Assembly: GCA_014584635.1 (NCBI GenBank)
Contig: JACTML010000088.1
Span: 1 to 14,026, forward strand
Source of the DNA: Nitrosomonas eutropha
GTDB taxonomy: Bacteria > Pseudomonadota > Gammaproteobacteria > Burkholderiales > Nitrosomonadaceae
Direction of reading: 5' to 3'
Length of the DNA stretch: 14,026 nucleotides
Shown here one piece after another: positions 7,182 to 14,026 of the stretch. Under the pieces are notes generated by a model that was not told the origin of the DNA, did not search any database, and worked only from the letters and a program-made list of their open reading frames with translations. Positions within the stretch are counted from its first letter, which is position 1. Every line of letters begins with the position of its first letter. The position numbers and the translations under genes are program-made.

Positions 7182-9038
7182 ATGAGTGGTATAGGTGGCT
7201 GGCTGGATACAGGTCATTCAGCAATGGAAAACCAGCAGATCATTGACCATATGGCTCGTTTACTGGCTCGCTTTGATAGTAACCCAGCGCAAATAACCGT
7301 GCAGGGTAACGCTGCTTTATCTGTTGTTGCCAAGACAAGTCACGCACACCTTTATGAAAAGGAAGGGCTGCTGGTTGGCATCTGGGGAAGGATAAAATCA
7401 GAAAACGAGCACGTGCAAGCGACTATCAATGCCCAGGGAATGGCTGCCGCACTGGCAGACTTATGGCGGCAGAAAGGTGAAAAACTGCTCTCCGATTTCG
7501 CCGGCGAATTCGTATGTTGTATTGTGGATAAGCAGGCGCATAAGGTCATTCTGGCTATCGACCCACTGGGAACGCACACGCTTTACTATCAGCTGTTGAA
7601 CAACGGAATTTTGTTCGGATCCTCAGCTGACGCTTTGCTTGTCCATCCGCAGGCCGACCAGACGATCCATCCGCAAGGACTGCTCAACTACCTTTATTTT
7701 CATATGATACCGGGGCCCGGCACCATTTATCAGGCACAGCAGCGTCTGCTTCCGGGTGAATATCTGTATTTCAATAACGGTCGCCTGGAAACCGCCCGTT
7801 ACACACAATTCAGGTTTGATGAAAACGCAAGACGTCCGTTTCCGGAACTTCAGCAGGAATTTGTCTCGCTGCTCAGAAAAAGTGTCAGTGAAGCAATACA
7901 AGATCAAAAAGCGGGAACGTTTTTAAGCGGAGGAACGGATAGCTCTACGCTAGCCGGAATACTGACAGAAATCAGCGGCGAGCCTGCCAATACATACTCG
8001 ATCGGCTTTGAGGCAACCGGTTACGATGAAATGTACTACGCACGGATTGCTGCTCGTCATTTTTCAACGAATCATCACGAATACTACGTTACGCCGGATG
8101 ATGTAGTTGAAACCATCCCGTTAATTGCCTCGGTCTTTGATCAGCCTTTTGGCAATGCATCAGCACTTCCCGCATATTATTGCGCACGTATGGCCAAAAA
8201 AGACGGCCTGGATCTGCTGTTGGGAGGTGACGGAGGGGATGAGCTGTTTGGTGGTAATGTGCGTTATGCGAAACAGTACATTTTTTCTTTATATGACAGG
8301 ATTCCAGCCCCTCTGAGAAATTACCTGCTCTCTCCGCTTATCCTGTCTGTTCCACCCGACACCGGGCCCAAACTGCTCCGCAAGGCACGCAGCTATGTTG
8401 CACAAGCTACTGTTCCCATGCCGCATCGCATGGAAACTTATAACCTGTTGACACATTATGGTTGTGAAGCTGTATTCACGCCGGCATTACTGGCACAGGT
8501 TGATATCGGGCAGCCTGCACAGCTGATTGAACAAACCTATCATGATAATTTTCACGCACGCAGCCTGATCAATCGCATGCTTGCTTTTGACTGGAAATTT
8601 ACGCTGGCAGATAACGATTTTCCCAAAGTAGTCCAAGCCTGCCGTCTGGGCGGAATGGAAGTGGCTTTCCCGTTTGTCAACAATGAAATACTCGCTTTCT
8701 CACTGGCATTGGCTCCTGATCAAAAGCTGAAAGGAACCCAGCTGCGCTATTTCTTCAAACAGGCATTACGCGGATTTTTACCGGATGAAATTATTAGCAA
8801 ACAAAAACAGGGATTTGGTTTGCCGTTTGGCGTTTGGATGCAGTCACACAAGCCGTTACAGGAGATCGCTGCGGATAGCCTAAATGATCTTAAATCCCGC
8901 AATATTATACGGAACGACTTCATCGATAAGCTGCTCGATCAGCATCTCCATGAACACGCCAGCTATCACGGCACGATGGTATGGCTACTGATGATGCTGG
9001 AATACTGGTTCAAACAGCACCACCTCGCAAAAATTTGA
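7182..9038 (+). CDS. Asparagine-synthase-like ATP-dependent amide synthase lacking Cys2
   Basis: This 618-residue protein has the two-domain layout of class B asparagine synthetases: an N-terminal Ntn glutaminase-like domain (about 1-200) and a C-terminal ATP-pyrophosphatase synthetase domain (about 220-600). The synthetase domain looks active: SGGTDSS (249-255) is the pyrophosphate loop and GGDGGDELFGG (348-358) matches the usual acidic motif. DPLG (127-130) and LYY (134-136) are conserved positions of the first domain. The protein begins Met-Ser-Gly-Ile rather than Met-Cys-Gly-Ile, so the catalytic cysteine that releases ammonia from glutamine is absent. The usual NGEIYN segment is also not recognisable, with GRIKSENEHV (69-78) near that place. 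A strong ribosome binding site fixes the start. Such proteins (beta-lactam synthetase, lasso cyclase) use another amine. Context suggests XrtA-linked small-molecule or polymer modification. Product unknown. Confidence 0.85.
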   Translation: MSGIGGWLDTGHSAMENQQIIDHMARLLARFDSNPAQITVQGNAALSVVAKTSHAHLYEKEGLLVGIWGRIKSENEHVQATINAQGMAAALADLWRQKGEKLLSDFAGEFVCCIVDKQAHKVILAIDPLGTHTLYYQLLNNGILFGSSADALLVHPQADQTIHPQGLLNYLYFHMIPGPGTIYQAQQRLLPGEYLYFNNGRLETARYTQFRFDENARRPFPELQQEFVSLLRKSVSEAIQDQKAGTFLSGGTDSSTLAGILTEISGEPANTYSIGFEATGYDEMYYARIAARHFSTNHHEYYVTPDDVVETIPLIASVFDQPFGNASALPAYYCARMAKKDGLDLLLGGDGGDELFGGNVRYAKQYIFSLYDRIPAPLRNYLLSPLILSVPPDTGPKLLRKARSYVAQATVPMPHRMETYNLLTHYGCEAVFTPALLAQVDIGQPAQLIEQTYHDNFHARSLINRMLAFDWKFTLADNDFPKVVQACRLGGMEVAFPFVNNEILAFSLALAPDQKLKGTQLRYFFKQALRGFLPDEIISKQKQGFGLPFGVWMQSHKPLQEIAADSLNDLKSRNIIRNDFIDKLLDQHLHEHASYHGTMVWLLMMLEYWFKQHHLAKI

Positions 9039-9262
9039 AATTTACCTGATTACTACAAAAACGATATTTGAGATGTTATCAGCTTGTCATATTTTGGCGA
9101 CATGAGTATAGTTAAACGCAATTTACTCAACCAACATAAAACCAGCTGATGACAAAATGCAAATTGGATATAAAGATATATCGTTCACATATTCCCGAAA
9201 TTGAAAATTAACTCAAACAGTAAAATTTATTCTGTTGAAACAAGATTTAATCAGGGAAAAAC
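9039..9262 (+). other. Intergenic region upstream of the acyltransferase operon
   Basis: This 224-bp AT-rich stretch has no supported ORF and no obvious terminator. It carries the promoter listed at 9084-9112. A small palindrome follows (GATATA at 9167-9172 and TATATC at 9177-9182, 4-nt loop). The words TTGTCAT (9084-9090) and ATGACAA (9149-9155) are inverted copies 58 bp apart. These could be operator-like elements in a long 5' untranslated leader, but I recognise no specific regulator site. Confidence 0.35.
9084..9112 (+). promoter_or_regulatory. Candidate sigma70 promoter for acyltransferase operon
   Basis: TTGTCA (9084-9089, five of six with TTGACA) and TATAGT (9107-9112, five of six with TATAAT) are separated by an optimal 17 bp. 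Transcription would begin near 9119, giving a leader of about 144 nt before the ATG at 9263. It is the best-matching promoter I found in the window. Confidence 0.5.
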
Positions 9263-10066
9263 ATGAACGAACTTGAGGCAGCTTTTCACCAGTACTTTGA
9301 AATTGTAAATGCAAATACGCCGGAATTGCTTAAAGAGGCTTTCAGCTTACGTTTTCGTATCTTATGTGTACATAATGACATTTCCGGCTTTAATCCAGTA
9401 GATTATCCGGATAAACTGGAAAATGACGAATATGATAATCGTTCTGTACATTTTCTGTTACGCCACCGGCCAACCAACACATTCATCGGAACCACCCGTT
9501 TGATTCTTCCTGACCGGCAACATCCGAAAAATAAGCTGCCAACCGAACTAAATACTCAGTTTTATCCCGGATTTCAGATAGATTCATCCATGCGCAAACA
9601 TGCCGCTGAAATATCCCGTTTTGCTATATTGAGCGATTTTTTCAAACGCAAAAACGAACATTCTACGTTGGCCGGGCCCGTCGATGTACCCAATCAGCCG
9701 ACTGGTAAACCTCATGAGCGGCGTCGGTTTCCTCATCCGATGCTGGCACTTGTCGTCGGAATTATACAAACATGTGCTCAATATGAAATTTATCATTTGC
9801 TTTCGTCTATGGAACCGGCCTTAAACAAACTTTTGGGATTTTACGGTTTGCAATTGAATCCCATCGGCCCATTAACTGATTATCATGGATTGCGCACTCC
9901 CTATCACGTCTGCCTGTTAGATGTTCTGGACAGAATCTACCAGAACCAGCGAATGATCTGGGAACTTGTTACTGACCATGGAAATATCTGGCCAGCTGAT
10001 CTGACTTCTTTACGCACAAAGAACAAGTCGCAACCTGCTCCCGATAATATTTGCATACCGGGATAA
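9263..10066 (+). CDS. PEP-CTERM/exosortase system-associated acyltransferase (LuxI/GNAT-like)
   Basis: This 267-residue protein resembles the exosortase-associated acyltransferase family (TIGR03694 type), which shares the fold of GNAT N-acyltransferases and acyl-homoserine lactone synthases. The N-terminal half has LRFRILCVHNDISGF (29-43), then an acidic stretch EYDNRSVHFLL (56-66), TFIGTTRLIL (73-82) and EISRFAIL (116-123). The order resembles LuxI signatures, in which an Arg/Phe start, acidic residues and E-x-SRF shape the active site. The predicted reaction is transfer of an acyl group to an amine; donor and acceptor are unknown. The start is set by AGGGA (9253-9257), 5 nt upstream. No signal peptide is seen, so it is probably cytoplasmic. 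The next gene starts 18 bp after the stop, implying one transcript. No luxR-type receptor lies nearby, so I do not call it an AHL synthase. Confidence 0.82.
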   Translation: MNELEAAFHQYFEIVNANTPELLKEAFSLRFRILCVHNDISGFNPVDYPDKLENDEYDNRSVHFLLRHRPTNTFIGTTRLILPDRQHPKNKLPTELNTQFYPGFQIDSSMRKHAAEISRFAILSDFFKRKNEHSTLAGPVDVPNQPTGKPHERRRFPHPMLALVVGIIQTCAQYEIYHLLSSMEPALNKLLGFYGLQLNPIGPLTDYHGLRTPYHVCLLDVLDRIYQNQRMIWELVTDHGNIWPADLTSLRTKNKSQPAPDNICIPG

Positions 10067-10084
10067 CTAATAACAACCACCATT

Positions 10085-10540
10085 GTGACGGGAATCTTTA
10101 CTTATTGCCTTCGAGGCATCCTCCTCCCTACACTGCTAATCATGCTTCTTTTCACGGATAACGCCTTATCCTCTGACGAAGCAGTTGAAGTAATTACCCA
10201 TCCCAGTACCGATGTAAGCTATCTTTCCAAGAATTTATTACGCTCTGTTTTTAGCATGCGTCTCAGAACCTGGCAGGATGGTGTGCCTATCCGGGTTTTT
10301 GTATTGCCTGATGACGCTCCACTACACAGTATATTCGCCAAGAAAAAACTCAATGTCTTCCCGTACCAATTACGCTCCGCATGGGATCGCCTGGTTTATT
10401 CAGGAACCGGGCAGGCACCACTGGTTGTACACTCAGAAGAAGAAATGCGTGAAAAAATTGCCACAACACCAGGATCAATCGGTTATTTAAATGAAAACAA
10501 GATTGATGGAAGCGTTCAGGTCGTTCACATCAATGAATAG
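10085..10540 (+). CDS. Small periplasmic PstS-like substrate-binding protein
   Basis: This 151-residue protein has a hydrophobic leader (about 9-24) with a likely signal peptidase site near residue 29, leaving a mature domain of roughly 120 residues. That domain resembles short phosphate-ABC-transporter-type binding proteins: WQDGVPIRVFVLP (63-75), then F84, YQLRSAWDRLVYSGTG (94-109) and TTPGSIGYL (127-135), the last a typical PstS-superfamily signature. It is about half the length of a full PstS, so it holds only part of the classical two-lobe fold. No ABC permease or ATPase gene is adjacent. The start is GTG at 10085 with no clear ribosome binding site; ATG at 10142 would cut into the leader and is less likely. 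Its last codons overlap the start of the porin gene, so the two are translationally linked. The ligand is unknown; an anion is a reasonable guess from the family. Confidence 0.75.
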   Translation: MTGIFTYCLRGILLPTLLIMLLFTDNALSSDEAVEVITHPSTDVSYLSKNLLRSVFSMRLRTWQDGVPIRVFVLPDDAPLHSIFAKKKLNVFPYQLRSAWDRLVYSGTGQAPLVVHSEEEMREKIATTPGSIGYLNENKIDGSVQVVHINE

Positions 10541-11759
10541 CAAAAAACTCTTTACTCGCTCCCTTTCAAGCATAGCAGGGTTGTGCCTGGCTCTTATCAC
10601 ATGCCCCGGATTTGCGGATGAACATTCAGGTGTACAGATCCTGAAGCAGCTGCAAGTGCACGGTTTTCTCAGTCAGGGATACATTAAAACAACCGGGAAC
10701 AACTTTTCCGGTCACAGTAATAATTCAGGCAGTCTGGATTTCAGAGAAATCGGATTAACAGCTTCTTTGCGCCCACTGCCCGGATTACAGCTTGCCGGAC
10801 AACTCCTCCATCGCAGAGCCGGAAAAGGTAGTGAAGGCGGTATCCATATTGATTTTGGTTTTCTTGATTACAACTTTATTAATACACCCACGATCGAACT
10901 CGGTATACGTCTGGGCAGGATGAAAAATCCATTTGGGTTTTATAACGATACCCGCGATGTTCCCTTTACCCGACCAAGTGTACTGTTGCCTCAGTCCATC
11001 TATTTTGATCGCACTCGCAATTTAGCACTGGCCTCCGATGGCGCTCAACTCTACGGAGAATCCCGAACAAACTGGGGAAACATTACTGTTCAGCTTGAAG
11101 CTGCTTTTCCGCAAGTAGATGATAAGGATACCGAAGTGTCTGTTTTTGGTCATACAACCCCTGTTTCAGGAGATCTAAAAAGCAGACCTTCATACATCGG
11201 CCGTATCCTGTATGAATTGCCTGACGGACGACTACGTCTGGCCATCAGCAGCGCCCAGCTCAATGTTGGCTATAATCCTGGTCAAAACGATATTTTTGAA
11301 TCAGGTTCGTTCAGATTTTCGCCTTTGATCTTATCAGCACAATACAATGCGGAACACTGGAGCATAACATCGGAATACGCGTTACGTTATTCTCGCCGTC
11401 ACGGCTTTGGAAATCCCAGGCTTGATCAGAGTGTTACCGGAGAAAGCCTCTATCTGCAAGGTATCTACCGATTCCTTCCAGGATGGGAAGCCGTATTACG
11501 GTACGACATACTGTTTGCCAACAGAAAAGATCGCAGCGGCAAGAAATTTGCAGCCACGAGTGGTCACCCGGCACATGGTCAATACGCCAGAGACTTCACA
11601 GCTGGTTTACGCTGGAACATCACCCCATCCATTATGCTGAGTACTGAGTACCACAGGGTTAATGGAACCGCCTGGCTTTCTCCATTAGATAATCCGGACA
11701 TCTCCAGCACTGAGAAAAACTGGAATTTGTTCGCGGCACAAATTTCCTACCGGTTCTAA
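10533..11759 (+). CDS. Porin-like outer-membrane beta-barrel protein
   Basis: From the ATG at 10533 this is a 408-residue protein. It begins with a typical Sec signal peptide (basic MNSKK start, hydrophobic core, probable cleavage after PGFA, residue 28). The body alternates polar and hydrophobic residues in strand-like runs rich in aromatics and Gly, with typical barrel stretches such as LRLAISSAQLNVGY and WSITSEYALRYSRR. It ends in ...QISYRF, the terminal Phe expected for proteins assembled by the BAM machinery. An in-frame ATG at 10491 would add 14 residues that spoil the signal peptide, so 10533 is preferred. It overlaps the upstream gene by 8 bp, and its stop shares one base with the next start (TAATG). 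I cannot assign a specific porin family or substrate. Pairing with a PstS-like protein suggests, as inference, uptake or sensing of a small anion. Confidence 0.78.
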   Translation: MNSKKLFTRSLSSIAGLCLALITCPGFADEHSGVQILKQLQVHGFLSQGYIKTTGNNFSGHSNNSGSLDFREIGLTASLRPLPGLQLAGQLLHRRAGKGSEGGIHIDFGFLDYNFINTPTIELGIRLGRMKNPFGFYNDTRDVPFTRPSVLLPQSIYFDRTRNLALASDGAQLYGESRTNWGNITVQLEAAFPQVDDKDTEVSVFGHTTPVSGDLKSRPSYIGRILYELPDGRLRLAISSAQLNVGYNPGQNDIFESGSFRFSPLILSAQYNAEHWSITSEYALRYSRRHGFGNPRLDQSVTGESLYLQGIYRFLPGWEAVLRYDILFANRKDRSGKKFAATSGHPAHGQYARDFTAGLRWNITPSIMLSTEYHRVNGTAWLSPLDNPDISSTEKNWNLFAAQISYRF

Positions 11760-14026
11760 TGCAAAACCAGATAAAGCCTGACATCTCTAAAGAACCGGTT
11801 GATTTAAAAAATACCAATTACAAATCTTCCCGGATATTTATTGGACTCAGCTGGAAAATTTCCCTGCTGAGCAGTCTGATTTTGTTGCTTGTGGTCACGA
11901 CATTCAGTCTGATCAACTACAACAGTCTGATCGACGGCATTGAACAACAAAGAGAAACGCAATACCAGCGTTATGCCAGAGAAATAGAAAGCCTGATTGG
12001 ACGCAACTCTGACAATCTGCATGGGCTTGTCAGGATCATTCCCTATCTGAAAGGGATGAAAATCAGCCTGCTGTCAGATGATCCCCACGAAATACTCACA
12101 ACCTTCGAGCGATACTGGACAATGTTCCAGATTCAGAGTGATATCGAAGATATTCGTTTTTACAACTCTTCCGGATCGTTACGCGCGCAATGGGGTAACT
12201 TTGATACCAACTCGTATCGGGACAAGCTCATTCTCGAACATGTGCATGAAGTTAATACACGTGAACAACCTGCCACACTGATGATATGTATTGAAAGCTG
12301 CACGCAATACATTATTGAACCGTTACTGATTGACGGATCGCGTGCAGGCGCTGTCGTTATCGGCTCTTCCCTGGTCGATATTTTTCTGAATTTCAAGCGT
12401 ACTTCCGGTTCTGATATTGGTCTGTTCGTTGGACATTCCGCAGATGATTCACACAACAGTTTGTCGGATAACGGCATTTTTATGGGTATCCCGGAATGGA
12501 ATATCTGTATCACCGCCATGACCAACAGCAACAAGAGTCTTGCCATTTTGAACAAAGTAGCCAGAAGCTATCCTGATCTTGCGGCAATCGAACGGGGTAT
12601 TCAATACGAATGGAATAACGGACACTATCAGATCAAGTTGCTTCCATTATATGGCATTCGCATACCTGATCAGGGGCAACTGGTTATCATTACCGAAATA
12701 ACCGATACCGTTCAGGCGATCCAGAATTCCATCTGGCGTATTGTCATCATCGGCCTGATTGGAATGATATTTTCTGAAATCGTTTTATTCAGCATGATTG
12801 CCAGACCGCTGTCTCGTCTTAAATTTATCGTATCACTCCTGCCATTGCTCGCAGGAAAAGGATTTGGCAATTTCCGCAATGCACTTTCTTCGCGCTGGCG
12901 CAAGCGTCGCTTGCATGATGAAATCGATCTTTTACACGATGAATCCCTGGCGCTCTCACATAAACTCGAAAAACTGGAAGAAAAAGTTGCCTACCGGACG
13001 CGCATGCTGGTTCAGCAGCGCGATGAACTCAGCAAGGAAAAAGATTTTATCGAAAATTTGCTGGATACCGCGCAAGTCATCGTCCTGACACAGGATGCTG
13101 ATGGAAAAATAGTCATGACCAATACATACGGGGAAATGCTGACCCGATACAGTGAAAAGGAACTGCAAGGCAAGCATTTTATGGAGCTGCTGGCGCCAGA
13201 TAGCGAACAATATAACTTGGGCATATATTTGCTGGAAATCCGCAAGGGAAACCGTGATCAGCTGCGACATGAAGCAGTGGTGCTCTGCAAGGATGATTCA
13301 AAACGAAATGTCGCCTGGCTTCATTCCCGCCTGACATGGCAATCCAAGGAAGATCCTTCTGTAATATTATCTGTCGGGCTTGACATCACCGAATACAAAC
13401 GGGTGGAAGGCCATCTGGCATGGCTTGCAGATCATGATCCCCTGACAAATCTGTATAATCGTCGCCGTTTCAGCGAAGAACTTGAACAAATTCTCAGCTG
13501 GGCGGAAAGATATCAGCATCCCGGCGCACTGCTGTTTTTTGATCTCGATCGATTCAAGTTTGTGAACGATACCAGCGGCCACCAGGCGGGTGACGCCATG
13601 TTGAAAATGGTCGCTGATATGCTGTCCCGTACAGTCCGTACTGCTGATATAGCTGCCCGCCTGGGCGGAGATGAATTTGCTGTTATCCTGCCCGAGATCA
13701 CGCCTGGTGCAGCCATCGAAGTCGCCAAAAAAATTCTTGCACGATTAGACGAAACACAGCTTTCACTCAATGGCAGAACACACAGTATCTCAGCCAGCAT
13801 CGGCATTGCGATTTTTCCCGAACACGGAAATAACGTGCATGATCTGCTGGCAGCTGCTGATCTGGCCATGTACCAGGCCAAGGAAACAGGACGGGGAACC
13901 TGGCATTTGTATTCCAGTAAAGACCAGGCACGGGAACGCGTATATACACTGGTTCACTGGAAAGAAAAAATTGAATACGCCAATGCGCACGATCGATATC
14001 TGCTCTATTTGCAGCCTATTCAAACC
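11759..14026 (+). CDS. Membrane sensor GGDEF-EAL cyclic-di-GMP protein (3' truncated by window)
   Basis: This open frame continues to the window edge (756 residues visible). Order: TM1 at about 34-53; a periplasmic region (about 54-325) containing Cys177 and Cys181 in CIESC; TM2 at about 327-347; a short HAMP-like linker; a coiled coil at about 385-432; a PAS domain (about 430-545, ending VGLDITEYKR); and a GGDEF domain (about 555-718). The cyclase site is complete: FFDLDRFK (593-600), NDTSGHQAGD (603-612) and GGDEF (636-640). The RxxD inhibitory site RTAD (627-630) sits five residues before GGDEF. The visible end YLLYLQPI (747-754) is the usual opening of an EAL phosphodiesterase domain. It would make, and perhaps degrade, cyclic di-GMP in response to a periplasmic signal. 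The ATG overlaps the porin stop (TAATG) with no separate ribosome binding site, so translation is probably coupled. EAL activity cannot be judged here. Confidence 0.9.
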   Translation, partial: MQNQIKPDISKEPVDLKNTNYKSSRIFIGLSWKISLLSSLILLLVVTTFSLINYNSLIDGIEQQRETQYQRYAREIESLIGRNSDNLHGLVRIIPYLKGMKISLLSDDPHEILTTFERYWTMFQIQSDIEDIRFYNSSGSLRAQWGNFDTNSYRDKLILEHVHEVNTREQPATLMICIESCTQYIIEPLLIDGSRAGAVVIGSSLVDIFLNFKRTSGSDIGLFVGHSADDSHNSLSDNGIFMGIPEWNICITAMTNSNKSLAILNKVARSYPDLAAIERGIQYEWNNGHYQIKLLPLYGIRIPDQGQLVIITEITDTVQAIQNSIWRIVIIGLIGMIFSEIVLFSMIARPLSRLKFIVSLLPLLAGKGFGNFRNALSSRWRKRRLHDEIDLLHDESLALSHKLEKLEEKVAYRTRMLVQQRDELSKEKDFIENLLDTAQVIVLTQDADGKIVMTNTYGEMLTRYSEKELQGKHFMELLAPDSEQYNLGIYLLEIRKGNRDQLRHEAVVLCKDDSKRNVAWLHSRLTWQSKEDPSVILSVGLDITEYKRVEGHLAWLADHDPLTNLYNRRRFSEELEQILSWAERYQHPGALLFFDLDRFKFVNDTSGHQAGDAMLKMVADMLSRTVRTADIAARLGGDEFAVILPEITPGAAIEVAKKILARLDETQLSLNGRTHSISASIGIAIFPEHGNNVHDLLAAADLAMYQAKETGRGTWHLYSSKDQARERVYTLVHWKEKIEYANAHDRYLLYLQPIQT

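Noticed and set aside
7182..9038. Lasso peptide cyclase
   Set aside because: The missing Cys2 recalls lasso cyclases, but there is no precursor peptide gene, no transglutaminase-like leader peptidase and no exporter nearby, while XrtA-type genes surround it.
9263..10066. Acyl-homoserine lactone synthase (LuxI)
   Set aside because: Similarity is at fold and motif level only, no LuxR-type gene is adjacent, and the length and neighbours fit the PEP-CTERM-associated acyltransferase family better.
1..14026. Mobile elements, CRISPR arrays, tRNA or rRNA genes, PEP-CTERM substrate proteins
   Set aside because: No transposase, terminal repeats, regular spacer arrays or structural RNA signatures were seen, and no protein ends with a PEP motif, hydrophobic helix and basic tail.

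Overview
The window looks like chromosomal DNA of a Gram-negative bacterium. A betaproteobacterium of the Nitrosomonas type is my best guess. The basis is moderate GC content, a run of genes typical of the exosortase A (XrtA)/PEP-CTERM exopolysaccharide system, and envelope proteins with Sec-type signal sequences and an outer-membrane barrel. The species assignment is inference from general resemblance, not from a search. All genes read on the + strand, and nothing convincing is coded on the - strand.

Layout. Positions 1-193 are non-coding and hold a tight cluster of DnaA-box-like sequences with an 11-bp inverted repeat. Positions 194-2575 encode a membrane-anchored penicillin acylase family Ntn-hydrolase. 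After a 170-bp gap comes a possible 23-codon leader ORF (2747-2818). Its stop overlaps the start of prsR (2815-4173), which encodes the sigma54-dependent response regulator of the PEP-CTERM system. A closely spaced set follows: an AMP-forming acyl-CoA ligase (4213-5802), a PLP-dependent decarboxylase overlapping it by 4 bp (5799-7034), and, 147 bp on, an asparagine-synthase-like protein (7182-9038). In the last, the glutaminase nucleophile Cys2 is replaced by Ser.

A 224-bp intergenic region with a good sigma70-type promoter (9084-9112) precedes a second group. This holds a LuxI/GNAT-like PEP-CTERM-associated acyltransferase (9263-10066), a small secreted PstS-like binding protein (10085-10540), an outer-membrane porin-like barrel (10533-11759) and a membrane sensor. 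The sensor has a periplasmic domain, PAS, GGDEF and the first residues of an EAL domain (11759 to the window end, truncated). Start/stop overlaps bind the last three together.

How the genes may work together (inference): PrsR activates XrtA-system genes from sigma54 promoters. The ligase, decarboxylase and ATP-pyrophosphatase-type amide synthase together resemble a pathway that activates an acid, makes an amine and joins them through an amide bond. The LuxI-like acyltransferase and the acylase could make and break an N-acyl product. The downstream binding protein, porin and c-di-GMP enzyme form a plausible envelope-to-c-di-GMP signalling module. The exosortase, the PrsK kinase, the PEP-CTERM substrates and the polysaccharide polymerisation genes are not in this window.
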